Below are positions 44,315 to 53,604 of a DNA stretch of 64,000 nucleotides, piece after piece. The DNA is from CAVPJW01 sp963705525 (GTDB taxonomy: Bacteria > Acidobacteriota > Vicinamibacteria > Vicinamibacterales > CAVPJW01): assembly GCA_963705525.1 (NCBI GenBank), contig CAVPJW010000006.1:248001-312000 (forward strand), given 5' to 3'. How positions within the stretch are numbered: the stretch's first letter is position 1; every line of letters begins with the position of its first letter. The position numbers were made by a program, and so were the translations under genes. The notes under the pieces are model-generated. The model ran no database searches and was not told the DNA's origin. It saw only the letters and a list, made by a program, of their open reading frames with translations.

Positions 44315-44848
44315 ATGGAGCAGACGCTCCTCCTCAACGCGTCATACGAGCCGCTCAAGGTTGTCCATTGGCAGAAGGCAATCACGCTTCTCTGCCAGGG
44401 CAAGGTCGAGGTGATCTCCGTTTACGACCGGGAGATCCGGGCCGTTTCCTTCAGCATCAAGCTGCCATCGGTCATTCGATTGCTGCGCTTCATCAAGATC
44501 AAGAGGCGGTTCGACTACGTTCCATTCTCCAGGGCCAATATTTACGCGCGCGACGATCATCGATGTCAGTATTGCGGCGAGGCGTTTCCGACGAGCGAGC
44601 TGACGTTCGACCACGTGGTACCCGTCGCGCAGGGAGGCCGTAAGGACTGGGAGAACATCGTCACCAGCTGCGTGGGCTGCAATCGCAAGAAAGGCGGGCG
44701 GACGCCGGCCGAGGCGGGTCTGCATCTCATCCGGGCACCCCGTCGCCCGGTGTCGGCCCCGGCCGTCAGGATTACGATCGGGCTTCGAAATGCGCCTGAG
44801 AGCTGGCGCGACTATCTCTACTGGAACGTCGAGTTGGAAGATGGATAG
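44315..44848 (+). CDS. HNH endonuclease family protein
   Basis: A 177-aa protein of the widespread chromosomal HNH type (MEQTLLLNASYEPLKVVHW start). The HNH/zinc-finger region is CQYCGEAF, LTFDHVVPVAQGG, WENIVTSCVGCNRKKGG, giving the two CxxC zinc knuckles and the catalytic DH and N residues. These orphan HNH proteins are common in bacteria and their targets are unknown. Probably leaderless. The beta-propeller gene starts two bases after its stop. Confidence 0.9.
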   Translation: MEQTLLLNASYEPLKVVHWQKAITLLCQGKVEVISVYDREIRAVSFSIKLPSVIRLLRFIKIKRRFDYVPFSRANIYARDDHRCQYCGEAFPTSELTFDHVVPVAQGGRKDWENIVTSCVGCNRKKGGRTPAEAGLHLIRAPRRPVSAPAVRITIGLRNAPESWRDYLYWNVELEDG

Positions 44849-44850
44849 CC

Positions 44851-45903
44851 GTGCCCTCGGCCCCGTCGCGTGAGCGATTGAACGCCATCCGACCGCTCTG
44901 GGCGGTCGAGGGCGGTCGCGTCGATATCGACGCGACGTCGTTCCCCTTGGGCGACGGAGGGCCGCCCTGCGTACGGATCGGCGATATCCCTGCCCGCGTT
45001 GTTTTTGCATCCTCTCTCAGAATTGGCGCCATCGTCCCGCCCGGACTCGCAGGCGGTCCGACCACCGTGCGCGTCGAAGGGCTTCCGGGCGAAACCGCGT
45101 TCCTGGAGGTTGGAGCGCTTCTCGCCTCCGGCCTGCACCAGGTAGACAACCCCGTCTTCGATCGCGAGGGCAATCTCTACGTGACGTTCAGCGGCTCTCG
45201 GGGCGAGTCCGTTCCGGTCTCGATCTTCAAGGTCAGGCCCGACGGGACGCGGGAGAGCTTCGTCACCGGCATTGTCAATGCCACGTCGCTGGCGATGGAC
45301 GCTTTGGGTGAGCTCTTTGTGTCGAGCCGGTTCGACGGCGCGATTTATCGAGTCCATCCGGACGGCTCGTACGAATCCGTGGCCACGGAATTGGGCGCAG
45401 CCTGCGGACTGGTGTTCGCTCCGGATGGCTCGCTCTTTGTCGGCGATCGCTCGGGCACCATCTTTCATGTCGAGCTCGGGGGTGCCACGCGTGTATTTGC
45501 CACCCTGCCAGCCAGCATCGCCGCCTTTCATCTGGCAATGGGGCCGGACGAAGCGCTGTACGTCACGGCGCCAACACTCGACGCCTACGATCACGTGTAC
45601 CGACTGGATGCGGAGGGGAAGGTCGAGAAGATGCACTCTGGATTTGGGCGGCCGCAGGGCATCGCGCTTGGTCCAGACGGTTCTCTGTATGTCGTCGAGG
45701 CGCTGGCGGGCAGCAGCGGCCTGTATCGGATGCCGGTCGGACGCCAGCCGGAGCTGGTCGTGTCCGCTCCGGCTCTCGTCGGTGTCGCGTTCGATCCCCG
45801 CGGCGGCCTGGTCGTGACTTCGAACGACGTCGCCTATCGCCTGGAAGTCCAATCGTCTCGCCTTTCCAACCAGATCGACGGGTCGGAACGGCGTGTCATG
45901 TAG
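44851..45903 (+). CDS. IPT/TIG plus SMP-30/NHL-type beta-propeller protein
   Basis: A 350-aa protein. N-terminal 70 or so residues look like an IPT/TIG immunoglobulin-like fold (RVDIDATSFPLGDG, VRVEGLPGETAFLEVG). The rest is a six-bladed propeller of the SMP-30/gluconolactonase or NHL type, with repeats such as DREGNLYVTFSGS, ALGELFVSSRFDG, APDGSLFVGDRSG and GPDGSLYVVEALAG. No signal peptide is visible. A lactonase or a binding scaffold is possible; metal ligands cannot be assigned safely. GTG start two bases after the HNH gene, so probably one transcript. Confidence 0.75.
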   Translation: MPSAPSRERLNAIRPLWAVEGGRVDIDATSFPLGDGGPPCVRIGDIPARVVFASSLRIGAIVPPGLAGGPTTVRVEGLPGETAFLEVGALLASGLHQVDNPVFDREGNLYVTFSGSRGESVPVSIFKVRPDGTRESFVTGIVNATSLAMDALGELFVSSRFDGAIYRVHPDGSYESVATELGAACGLVFAPDGSLFVGDRSGTIFHVELGGATRVFATLPASIAAFHLAMGPDEALYVTAPTLDAYDHVYRLDAEGKVEKMHSGFGRPQGIALGPDGSLYVVEALAGSSGLYRMPVGRQPELVVSAPALVGVAFDPRGGLVVTSNDVAYRLEVQSSRLSNQIDGSERRVM

Positions 45904-45987
45904 AATGCCGGGACCTCCCGCCGGCACGGGTCCCAGGTCTCACCCGACGGGCGGCTGTTCACTGGACTGCTTACACCGCGAGGTGTC

Positions 45988-47477
45988 ATGTCGCAACTGT
46001 TCAGGCGAAAGCCGATAGCCCAGCTCGTCGTCGACGGAGACGAGGCGCATTCGCTCAAGCGGGTAATGGGTGCCGGCGACCTGGTCATGCTCGCCATCGG
46101 TGCCGTCATCGGTGCCGGGATATTCGGCGCCATCGGCACGGCTGCCGCAGGACAGGTTGACGCGGCGGGCAATGTCATCCGGCAAGGGGCGGGTCCGGCG
46201 CTCGTGTTCTCGTTCCTCCTGCTGGGCGCGGCGTGCGCGTTGGCCGGGCTTTGCTACGCGGAGCTCGCGGCGATGATTCCGCAGGCCGGGAGCGCGTATG
46301 CGTACTCGTACGCGACGCTCGGAGAACTCGTCGCCTGGATCATCGGCTGGGATCTCATTCTCGAGTACGCCGTCGGCAACGTAGCCGTTGCGATCTCGTG
46401 GGGCGACTACTTCACGACGCTCCTCCGGGGCTTCAACGTGAACCTGCCGGTACTACCTGACAACGGGATACCGCACCGCGCTCCTCAGTTCCAATCCTGA
46501 TATCCATGCGTACTCTGCAAACAGCGCCACGCCTGGCCGGCATCCCGATCCTGATCAACTTTCCGGCGTTCACCATCGTGATGGTGATCACCTGGCTGCT
46601 CCTCCACGGCGCGCGCGAGAGTGCACGCGCCAACAACATCATGGTGGTGATCAAGCTGTTGGCGCTGGGACTCTTCATGGTCGCCGGCGCGACGCACATC
46701 AATACCGCCAACTATCATCCGTTCGCGCCGAACGGCTTCAGAGGCATCCATCAAGGCGCGGCCATCGTCTTTTTTGCGTACATCGGCTTTGATGCGATCT
46801 CGACCGCCGCCGAGGAGACGCGCAACCCCCAACGAAATCTGCCGATCGGCATACTCGGCGGCCTTGCCGTCTGTACGCTGATCTACGTCGTCATCGGCGC
46901 CGTGCTGACCGGCATGGTGCCGTACAAGGAACTCGCGGTGGCCGATCCGCTCGCGAAGGCGTTGGAACTGACGGGCTTCACCACCGTCGGCTGGATCGTG
47001 GCGTTGGGCGCAACCGTCTCCATGTCGGCCGTCCTGCTGGTCTTCCAGTACGGCCAGCCGCGCATTTTCTTTGCGATGGCGCGGGACGGTCTTCTGCCGC
47101 AATGGGCAGCCAAGATTCACCCCAAGCACCGCATCCCGCACGTGACGACGCTCATTACGGGGATCTTCGTGGCGGTGGCCTCGGCGATCGGCGATGCGGC
47201 AGAGACGTACGATCTGACGAATATCGGGACGCTCTTCGCCTTCGCGCTCGTCTGCATCGGCGTGCTGGTGCTCAGGCATACCGAACCCGAGCGGCCGAGG
47301 CCGTTCAGGGTCCCGTTTGTCTGGCCCGTGTGCCTCCTCGGCGCGGCCGGCTGCGTGTTCATCATGAAAGGCCTGCCACAGACTGCCTGGGAACGCTTCG
47401 GCGCGTGGCTCGTCATCGGGCTCCTTCTGTATTTCTTCTACGGCAAGTGGCACAGCAAGCTCAGGACACCGTCGTAA
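45988..47477 (+). pseudogene. APC-family amino-acid permease, two frameshifts
   Basis: The first frame gives MSQLFRRKPIAQLVVDGDE to GFNVNLPV (first four helices: AIGAVIGAGIFGAIGTAAAG). A short second frame (46457 to about 46510) reads LTTGYRTALLSSNPDIHAY. The third frame continues LQTAPRLAGIPILINFPAF and carries the remaining helices to 47477 (about 490 residues in all). Both changes fit a one-base insertion, near 46450-46456 and near 46512-46515. Homologous permeases contain all three pieces in this order, so the gene is one broken transporter, unless both indels are sequencing errors. Cationic amino-acid transporter-like. Confidence 0.82.
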
Positions 47478-47607
47478 GCACTCTTCCGGCGGGCGCTCCC
47501 CAGGCGTGCGAGGCGTGCTAAGATTGTGGTTTTGAGGATCGCCGAAGATTCCTGACCGTGCGCCCGACCCCGGGTGACGGTTATCCTCCGGCCATCCCGG
47601 TCCCACA

Positions 47608-50478
47608 ATGGCGCACGACTGGATAGCGGTCCGCGGGGCTCGCGTCCACAATCTCAAAGACATCGACGTCGACATTCCGCGCGAGAAGCTCGTCGTCATC
47701 ACGGGTCTCTCGGGGTCCGGGAAGTCGTCGCTGGCCTTCGACACGGTCTACGCGGAGGGGCAGCGACGGTATGTCGAGTCGCTCTCTGCCTACGCCCGCC
47801 AGTTCCTTGAGCAGATGGAGAAGCCTGACGTCGACCTGATCGAGGGCCTCTCTCCCGCCATTTCTATCGAACAGAAAACAACGGCGTCGAATCCACGTTC
47901 GACGGTTGGCACCGTCACGGAAATCTACGACTACCTGCGCCTGCTGTTCGCCAACATCGGCGTCCCACACTGCTACCAGTGCGGGCGCGAGATCTCATCA
48001 CAGTCACTCGAACGGATTGTGGATCTCGTGTCGGCCTATTCGCCAGACGAGCGCATCAACGTCCTTGCGCCTCTGGTGAGAGGCCGCAAGGGCGAATTCA
48101 AGAAGGATCTCGCGGCGCTCCGGGGGCGCGGATTCACCAAGGCGCGGATCGACGGCCAGTTTCGGAGTCTCGAGGACGACATCCGGCTCGATCGGCGGAA
48201 GAACCATACGATCGAAGTCGTCGTAGACCGGCTGATCGTGCGGGCCGGCTTCGAGCGACGCCTTTCGGAGTCGGTCGAAACGGCGCTGGAACTGGCCGAT
48301 GACATTGTCATTGTCAACAGCTTCGACCGAGGCGACCGACTCTTCTCACGGCGCTTGGCGTGCGTTCACTGCGGGTTGAGCGTGCCGGAGCTGACGCCCA
48401 GAGCCTTTTCCTTCAACTCGCCGCATGGCGCGTGCCCGGAATGCCAGGGCCTTGGCGCGATGTACGACTTCGATCCGCAGCGCATCGTGCCAGACACGTC
48501 GAAGTCCCTCCTCGCGGGCGCCATCGCGCCGTGGGCCCGCGGAGACCAGAAGCTGCTTCATGAAGCGCTGGTCTCGCTGGGCAAGCACTTCGAGCTCGAT
48601 GTGAGCGTGCCGTTCGGATCGCTCGGGCGGAAGGCTCGAGATTTGATTCTCTACGGGCCGAATGGGAACGCGTCGCGTGAGCGGCGCCGGGCGCGCACGC
48701 GCGCGACCGATCCGTTCGGCCGCGACTTCGAGGGCGTGATTCCCAATCTGAGGCGACGATTCGAAGAGAGCAGCTGGACCGAACAAGAAGAGCTGGAGGC
48801 GTACCGGTCGCTCCGCCCATGCCAGACATGTCACGGCGAACGTCTCAAGCCCGAGAGCCTCGCCGTGCAAGTGAAGGGGAAGACGATCGCCTACTTCGTG
48901 AACATGCCGGTCTCCGAGGCCTTCGACGCGTTTCGAGGCCTCGACCTGACCGAGCGTGAATCACTGGTGGCGGGACGGATTCTCCGCGAGATCCAAGATC
49001 GGCTGCAGTTCCTGACGGACGTCGGGGTCGGCTACCTGACGCTCGCGCGGGGTGCGGCGACCCTCTCGGGCGGAGAAGGTCAGCGCATTCGCCTGGCGAC
49101 GCAGATCGGCGCCAGCCTCACCGGAGTCCTGTACGTCCTCGACGAACCGTCGATCGGCCTCCACCAGCGCGACAATCGTCGCCTGCTCACGACGCTTTCT
49201 AAGCTGAGAGACCTCGGAAACACCGTGATCGTTGTGGAGCACGATGAGGAGACCATTCGAACCGCCGACTATGTGATCGACCTCGGGCCCGGCGCCGGCG
49301 AGCATGGCGGTCGCGTCATTTTTCAAGGCACGCCGGCCGATCTCGTGCGGGAAACCACCGATTCGCTGACCGGCGCGTACCTTCGGGGCGAGCGGACAAT
49401 CGAGGTTCCGCCTTCGCGGCGCACTCCAGTCAAGGGCTCCATCGTGATTCGGCGTGCTCGTGCCAACAACCTGAAGAACATCGACGTGTCGATTCCACTC
49501 GGGGTGTTCACCGCTGTGACCGGCGTCAGCGGATCAGGTAAATCGACACTGGTCAACGACATTCTCTATCGCGCCCTCGCCGCGACGCTCTATGGCGCCG
49601 CGTCGGAGCCCGGTGCACACGACCGGATCGAAGGCATCGAACTCGTAGACAAGGTGATTGAGATCGATCAATCGCCGATCGGCCGGACACCCCGATCCAA
49701 CCCGGCCACCTACACCGGCCTCTTCACGTTCATTCGCGAGCTGTTCGCGATGCTTCCAGAGGCCAGGGCTCGCGGCTTCAAGCCCGGCCGCTTCTCCTTC
49801 AACGTCAAGGGCGGTCGATGCGAGGCCTGCCAGGGCGATGGCGTGATCGCGATTGAGATGCATTTCCTTCCGAACGTGTATGTGACGTGCGAGCACTGCA
49901 AGGGCCGCCGGTACAACCACGAGACACTCGAGATCAAGTATCGGGGGAAGTCGATCGCCGACGTGCTCGAACTGACCGTCGATCAAGCTCAGCCGCTGCT
50001 CGAGAACTTTCCGCCGATCGCGAACAAGCTGCGGACGCTGCAGGATGTCGGGTTGGGCTACATCGAGCTCGGACAATCGGCCACGACCCTCAGCGGCGGG
50101 GAAGCTCAACGGGTCAAACTCGCCAAAGAGCTCTCGAGGCGCGGCACGGGCAGCTCGCTGTACATCCTCGACGAGCCCACCACGGGCCTGCACTTCGACG
50201 ACACGAAGAAGCTTCTCGATGTCTTGAACAAGCTCGTCAGTCAGGGGAACACGGTCGTCGTCATCGAGCACAATCTCGACGTGATCAAGACCGCCGACCA
50301 CGTGATCGACCTCGGGCCAGAGGGCGGCGCCGCCGGCGGCCAGGTGGTGGCCCGCGGAACTCCTGAGGAAATTGCGAAGAGCCGAGAATCGTTTACGGGA
50401 GAGTTCCTGGCGGCGGTCCTGGGAGGCGCGAATGGCGCGGGCTCACCGGAGACGGGCCAGCAGGCTGTGGTAAGATAG
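47608..50478 (+). CDS. uvrA: Excinuclease ABC subunit A
   Basis: A 956-aa nucleotide-excision-repair damage sensor, full length. Two ABC ATPase modules: first Walker A GLSGSGKSS near residue 34, signature LSGGEGQRIRLA; second Walker A GVSGSGKST near residue 640, signature LSGGEAQRVKLA. Zinc-binding CxxC pairs are present (CVHCG, CPECQG; CEACQGDG, CEHCKGRR). UvrA loads UvrB on damaged DNA. Start at ATG 47608; no close neighbour in the same orientation upstream except the broken permease. No SOS box is recognisable upstream. Confidence 0.97.
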   Translation: MAHDWIAVRGARVHNLKDIDVDIPREKLVVITGLSGSGKSSLAFDTVYAEGQRRYVESLSAYARQFLEQMEKPDVDLIEGLSPAISIEQKTTASNPRSTVGTVTEIYDYLRLLFANIGVPHCYQCGREISSQSLERIVDLVSAYSPDERINVLAPLVRGRKGEFKKDLAALRGRGFTKARIDGQFRSLEDDIRLDRRKNHTIEVVVDRLIVRAGFERRLSESVETALELADDIVIVNSFDRGDRLFSRRLACVHCGLSVPELTPRAFSFNSPHGACPECQGLGAMYDFDPQRIVPDTSKSLLAGAIAPWARGDQKLLHEALVSLGKHFELDVSVPFGSLGRKARDLILYGPNGNASRERRRARTRATDPFGRDFEGVIPNLRRRFEESSWTEQEELEAYRSLRPCQTCHGERLKPESLAVQVKGKTIAYFVNMPVSEAFDAFRGLDLTERESLVAGRILREIQDRLQFLTDVGVGYLTLARGAATLSGGEGQRIRLATQIGASLTGVLYVLDEPSIGLHQRDNRRLLTTLSKLRDLGNTVIVVEHDEETIRTADYVIDLGPGAGEHGGRVIFQGTPADLVRETTDSLTGAYLRGERTIEVPPSRRTPVKGSIVIRRARANNLKNIDVSIPLGVFTAVTGVSGSGKSTLVNDILYRALAATLYGAASEPGAHDRIEGIELVDKVIEIDQSPIGRTPRSNPATYTGLFTFIRELFAMLPEARARGFKPGRFSFNVKGGRCEACQGDGVIAIEMHFLPNVYVTCEHCKGRRYNHETLEIKYRGKSIADVLELTVDQAQPLLENFPPIANKLRTLQDVGLGYIELGQSATTLSGGEAQRVKLAKELSRRGTGSSLYILDEPTTGLHFDDTKKLLDVLNKLVSQGNTVVVIEHNLDVIKTADHVIDLGPEGGAAGGQVVARGTPEEIAKSRESFTGEFLAAVLGGANGAGSPETGQQAVVR

Positions 50479-50671
50479 CCACACTTATACCAAGGTCTCA
50501 TGTGGCTGGCGAGACACAGATGGCCCCTGATCGGGTTCGATCCCCCAAACGGGCGAGTGACGAAGGTCCATTTGGATCATATGGTTACAGATAGGGAACT
50601 CAGGTATGGGAGTGACGGCACCCTGATTGCTTGAGCTGACGTGCTCAGATCTCTGCCTTAACACGAGGCCG

Positions 50672-51586
50672 ATGGACGTACAACGGACACTTCGACGACC
50701 GACTTCCTGCGCGGGGATCGGTCTTCATTCAGGCAACAAAGTCACGCTTTCCCTCAAGCCGGCGCCGGCCGATTTTGGCATCCGGTTCCGCCGCACCGAC
50801 CTCGGCAATCTGGAAATTCCGGCGACGGTTTCAAACCTCGCCAGCATCCAGTATGCGACGGGCCTTGCGCGCGATAAGGGATCGGTGGAGACGGTTGAAC
50901 ACCTGCTGGCGGCGCTGACGAGCCTCGGGATCGACAACGTCGTGGTCGAGCTGAACCATCCGGAAGTGCCGATCATGGATGGCAGCGCGTCGCCCTTCAT
51001 CTACCTCATTAACGAAGCGGGAGTGAAGCGGCTGGCGGCGCCTCGGCGTTACCTCAAGGTGGTTCGTCCGATCGCGCTGTCGCGCGGAGACAAGCGCATC
51101 GCGCTCTATCCTTCAGATCACTTCAAGGTCACCTACAGCATCAGCTTCGATCACCCGCTCCTTCGCCATCAGTCGCGAACGCTCCGGATCACCGAGGAGT
51201 CGTTTTGCGATGACATCGCGCCGGCCCGGACGTTCGGGTTTCTGAAAGAAGTCGAGATGCTGCGGCAGAACGGGCTGGCTCTTGGCGGGTCTCTCGAGAA
51301 CGCCGTGGTCCTGGGCGAAACCGGCGTGCTGAACGCGCTCAGGTTCGAGGATGAGTTCGTCCGCCACAAGATCCTCGATGTGATTGGCGATCTGGCGCTC
51401 GTGGGTTATCCGATCATCGGCCACCTCGTCGCTCATCGCGGCGGCCATGCGCTTCACACTGCGTTCGTGGCAAAGATTCTGGAAGAGCCAGAAACGTGGC
51501 GCCTCGTCGAGGCCAAAGTCGATCCCGCTGTCGCCGGGATCCCCGTGGCCGTTCCTGTCAAAGAGACCGCCCGCCTCGCCAACTGA
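50672..51586 (+). CDS. lpxC: UDP-3-O-acyl-N-acetylglucosamine deacetylase
   Basis: A 304-aa zinc enzyme committing to lipid A synthesis, which shows that the organism makes an LPS-type outer membrane. Family motifs: QRTLRRPTSCAGIGLHSG, VETVEHLLAALTSLGIDNV (zinc His), MDGSASPF, and the C-terminal zinc/catalytic region RHKILDVIGDLALVG with HRGGHALHTAF. The ORF is open 15 codons upstream, but the ATG at 50672 has GAGG five bases before it and matches the family's N terminus. The 193 bases before it hold no gene I can support. Confidence 0.95.
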   Translation: MDVQRTLRRPTSCAGIGLHSGNKVTLSLKPAPADFGIRFRRTDLGNLEIPATVSNLASIQYATGLARDKGSVETVEHLLAALTSLGIDNVVVELNHPEVPIMDGSASPFIYLINEAGVKRLAAPRRYLKVVRPIALSRGDKRIALYPSDHFKVTYSISFDHPLLRHQSRTLRITEESFCDDIAPARTFGFLKEVEMLRQNGLALGGSLENAVVLGETGVLNALRFEDEFVRHKILDVIGDLALVGYPIIGHLVAHRGGHALHTAFVAKILEEPETWRLVEAKVDPAVAGIPVAVPVKETARLAN

Positions 51587-51619
51587 ATTCCGGGGCGGAT
51601 CAGTCCCTGGGTAGCCCGT

Positions 51620-52978
51620 CTAGCGAACCCAGAGTCCCTTCAGCGTCGTTTCCGATCCGCTCTTTTCGAACCAGTCCACGCCTTCGCTGACCAGGTCGAA
51701 CTTCAAGGCGTAGCGGCCGGGTTTGGCCGGTGCGGTGAGATCAATGGAGATTTCCGTTTCGTCGCCGGGTGGAAGGTCCCGCGGAAGCCAGGCGCGTGCA
51801 TAATCGCGGTTGATGAGCGTGCCGTCGTGTGTGCAGAGTTGTGCACCCAGCCGGACGAGCCGGCGGCCGTATGTCGCTTGCGCCGGGAACGCGCGGGTCG
51901 AGAGATTCCGCACGCGCGTTCTGACGCGAACCTGCCGGGCGGGACGCGCCAATATCGGCAGGCCGGGAATCAGGCCGGGGACGTCTATCTGTGCGCGAGG
52001 GGTCGCTCCGGGAATCGCATTTCCCAGTCCGCTGTGATCCCACACCTCGTGCCAGATGGCGGCGAGTTCCGGCGATCCGGGCACGAATCGCGGCGAGAAC
52101 GCCCCTTCGGGATGGTCCGTCAGCTCCCAGCACAGGCGATCCACGCCGATCTCGGCGGCCAGGCGGCGCGCCTCTGCCATTTCCGCGTCGCTGTCGTTCC
52201 ACTTGAACAGGATGTACCGCCAGTTCAGGAAGGGCAGGTCGCGAGCCGACGTCCGCTTCTCGTCGACCATCGCGCGCAAGTTACGAATCGCCACCTCAAA
52301 CTTCCCACGCTGGCGATATCTCGCATAGCTGTCGGGCGTCGCTCCATCGATCGAGAACGTCACTTCGTCGATTCCCGAATGGACCAGCCGGCGCGCCTTC
52401 GCTTCGTCAAGGGCCAATCCGTTGGTGCTCGTGTAGAGATAGATGTGAGGGAAGCGCGACTTGATGTATTCGCACATCTCGATGGCGCGTTTGTGGAGGA
52501 AGGCCTCTCCGTAGTTGAAGAAGTCGATCCGGACGAGGCCCGGACCGGCTTCGTCCACCACACGCGTGAAGAGGTCGAAGTCCAGCATGCCGGCCTGGCG
52601 CGTCTTTGTGATGCCGGTTTCCGGTGCGCAGCAGGCTTCGAAGCAGGAAATATTGCACGCCGCGGTGCACTCGATATACAGGCGCGACGGCAATTGGCCG
52701 ACGTCGAGCGATCGCACAGGCGCCGCCTCGTCGCCGAGCGGCAGCTTGAGGGGACAGTCGCCGCAGAATGCTGATCCTCCCCCGTTGAGGTCGGTTCGCA
52801 GGCCGCCGGCAGTCGGGCCAGTCCAGATCTCCTGCACCGTCGTCTTCCGAGCGTCACCGAGTACCCGTTTTCCGTAGGGGTCGGCACACCCGCACACCAT
52901 GCGCCCGTCACAGAGCATGACGAGCGTGCTCCATGGCCACGAGCACGTGAAGCGGGTCGCGAGGTAGTTCAGTGACAT
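51620..52978 (-). CDS. Radical SAM protein with N-terminal SPASM-like cysteines and C-terminal beta domain
   Basis: A 452-aa protein. Residues 12-75 hold SPASM-like cysteines (C12, C23, C29, C31, C72, C75). The radical SAM cluster motif at 104-112 reads CTAACNISC, i.e. CX3CX3C instead of the standard CX3CX2C, followed by two more Cys (116, 117). Further radical SAM features are visible: the GE motif in FFNYGEAFLHKRA and the strand segments YTSTNGLAL and EVTFSIDGATPDSY. The last 110 residues are a beta-sandwich domain also found in acidobacterial glycosyltransferases (SEGVDWFEKSGS). Peptide or small-molecule modification is possible; substrate unknown. Confidence 0.8.
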   Translation of the reverse strand: MSLNYLATRFTCSWPWSTLVMLCDGRMVCGCADPYGKRVLGDARKTTVQEIWTGPTAGGLRTDLNGGGSAFCGDCPLKLPLGDEAAPVRSLDVGQLPSRLYIECTAACNISCFEACCAPETGITKTRQAGMLDFDLFTRVVDEAGPGLVRIDFFNYGEAFLHKRAIEMCEYIKSRFPHIYLYTSTNGLALDEAKARRLVHSGIDEVTFSIDGATPDSYARYRQRGKFEVAIRNLRAMVDEKRTSARDLPFLNWRYILFKWNDSDAEMAEARRLAAEIGVDRLCWELTDHPEGAFSPRFVPGSPELAAIWHEVWDHSGLGNAIPGATPRAQIDVPGLIPGLPILARPARQVRVRTRVRNLSTRAFPAQATYGRRLVRLGAQLCTHDGTLINRDYARAWLPRDLPPGDETEISIDLTAPAKPGRYALKFDLVSEGVDWFEKSGSETTLKGLWVR

Positions 52979-52994
52979 GTCGGGGCCGCGCCTT

Positions 52995-53261
52995 CTACTT
53001 CTTGGTCAGTTTCTTCATGTACGTCTCGAGCTTGTCGTTCTCATACTTCACGGTGTTCAGGAACAGGCTTTCGGCCAAATATGTGCGTCGCTCGTCCTCG
53101 CTCATCTGCTCGATGAGGTGGTGGATCTCCCGCACCATGTCCTCGAACGAGCGTTCGAGATCGCGCTTCACGGTGACTTCCCGGTAGAGCGTCTCCATGA
53201 CGGCGAGCAGGTCTCCATCGAGCGCGATGCCCGCGCCGCTCGTGGTTTTGATCGTGCGCAT
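52995..53261 (-). CDS. Small coiled-coil protein in sigma/STAS operon
   Basis: An 88-aa helical protein, charged, with probable coiled coil (YREVTVKRDLERSFEDMVRE, LIEQMSEDERRTYLAESLF, YENDKLETYMKKLTKK). No family recognised. It follows the STAS gene by one base and is the last gene of the three-gene run. Such a position suggests a regulator or partner of the STAS/sigma pair. The Met at 53261 is preferred over an upstream Met at 53303. Confidence 0.7.
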   Translation of the reverse strand: MRTIKTTSGAGIALDGDLLAVMETLYREVTVKRDLERSFEDMVREIHHLIEQMSEDERRTYLAESLFLNTVKYENDKLETYMKKLTKK

Positions 53262-53262
53262 G

Positions 53263-53604
53263 CTACCCCCCGAAGCTCTTGACGGCGCTCGGTTCGTCGT
53301 CATGGATTTCGAGAAAATTGTGCGCGCCCGTCATGGTCAGCATCGTCTGGACGCGTTTCTGGACCCCCGACAGCTTGAGCGCGCCGCCGGCGGCGCTGAT
53401 CTGGCGGTACAAGTCCATGAAGCAGCCAATAGTGGCGCTGTCCACGTAACTCACCGATGACAGATCGATGACGACGTTCTTCGTACCCGACGCAATGAGC
53501 GACGTCACGGTCCCTGCGAACTCGGATAGCAGGGGGTACATCAATCGCGTTTCACCGATGCGAATGATGGTGACGCCTTTGGACTGATCGGTCGTGAGCT
53601 TCAT
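53263..53604 (-). CDS. STAS-domain anti-sigma factor antagonist
   Basis: A 113-aa SpoIIAA/RsbV-like protein: GVTIIRIGETRLMYPLLSEF and the phosphorylation-site segment VIDLSSVSYVDSATIGCF, with Ser in VDSAT as the conserved target of an anti-sigma kinase. It would release a sigma factor from its anti-sigma factor when unphosphorylated. The ATG overlaps the stop of the upstream sigma factor gene. No kinase or phosphatase partner is visible in this window. Confidence 0.9.
   Translation of the reverse strand: MKLTTDQSKGVTIIRIGETRLMYPLLSEFAGTVTSLIASGTKNVVIDLSSVSYVDSATIGCFMDLYRQISAAGGALKLSGVQKRVQTMLTMTGAHNFLEIHDDEPSAVKSFGG

Noticed and set aside
47478..47607. Promoter-like TAAGAT before uvrA
   Set aside because: No -35 hexamer at acceptable spacing and no SOS box could be found.
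50500..50560. tRNA-like T-loop GGTTCGATCCC in the uvrA-lpxC gap
   Set aside because: The T-stem has a mismatch and no acceptor, D or anticodon stem can be formed around it.
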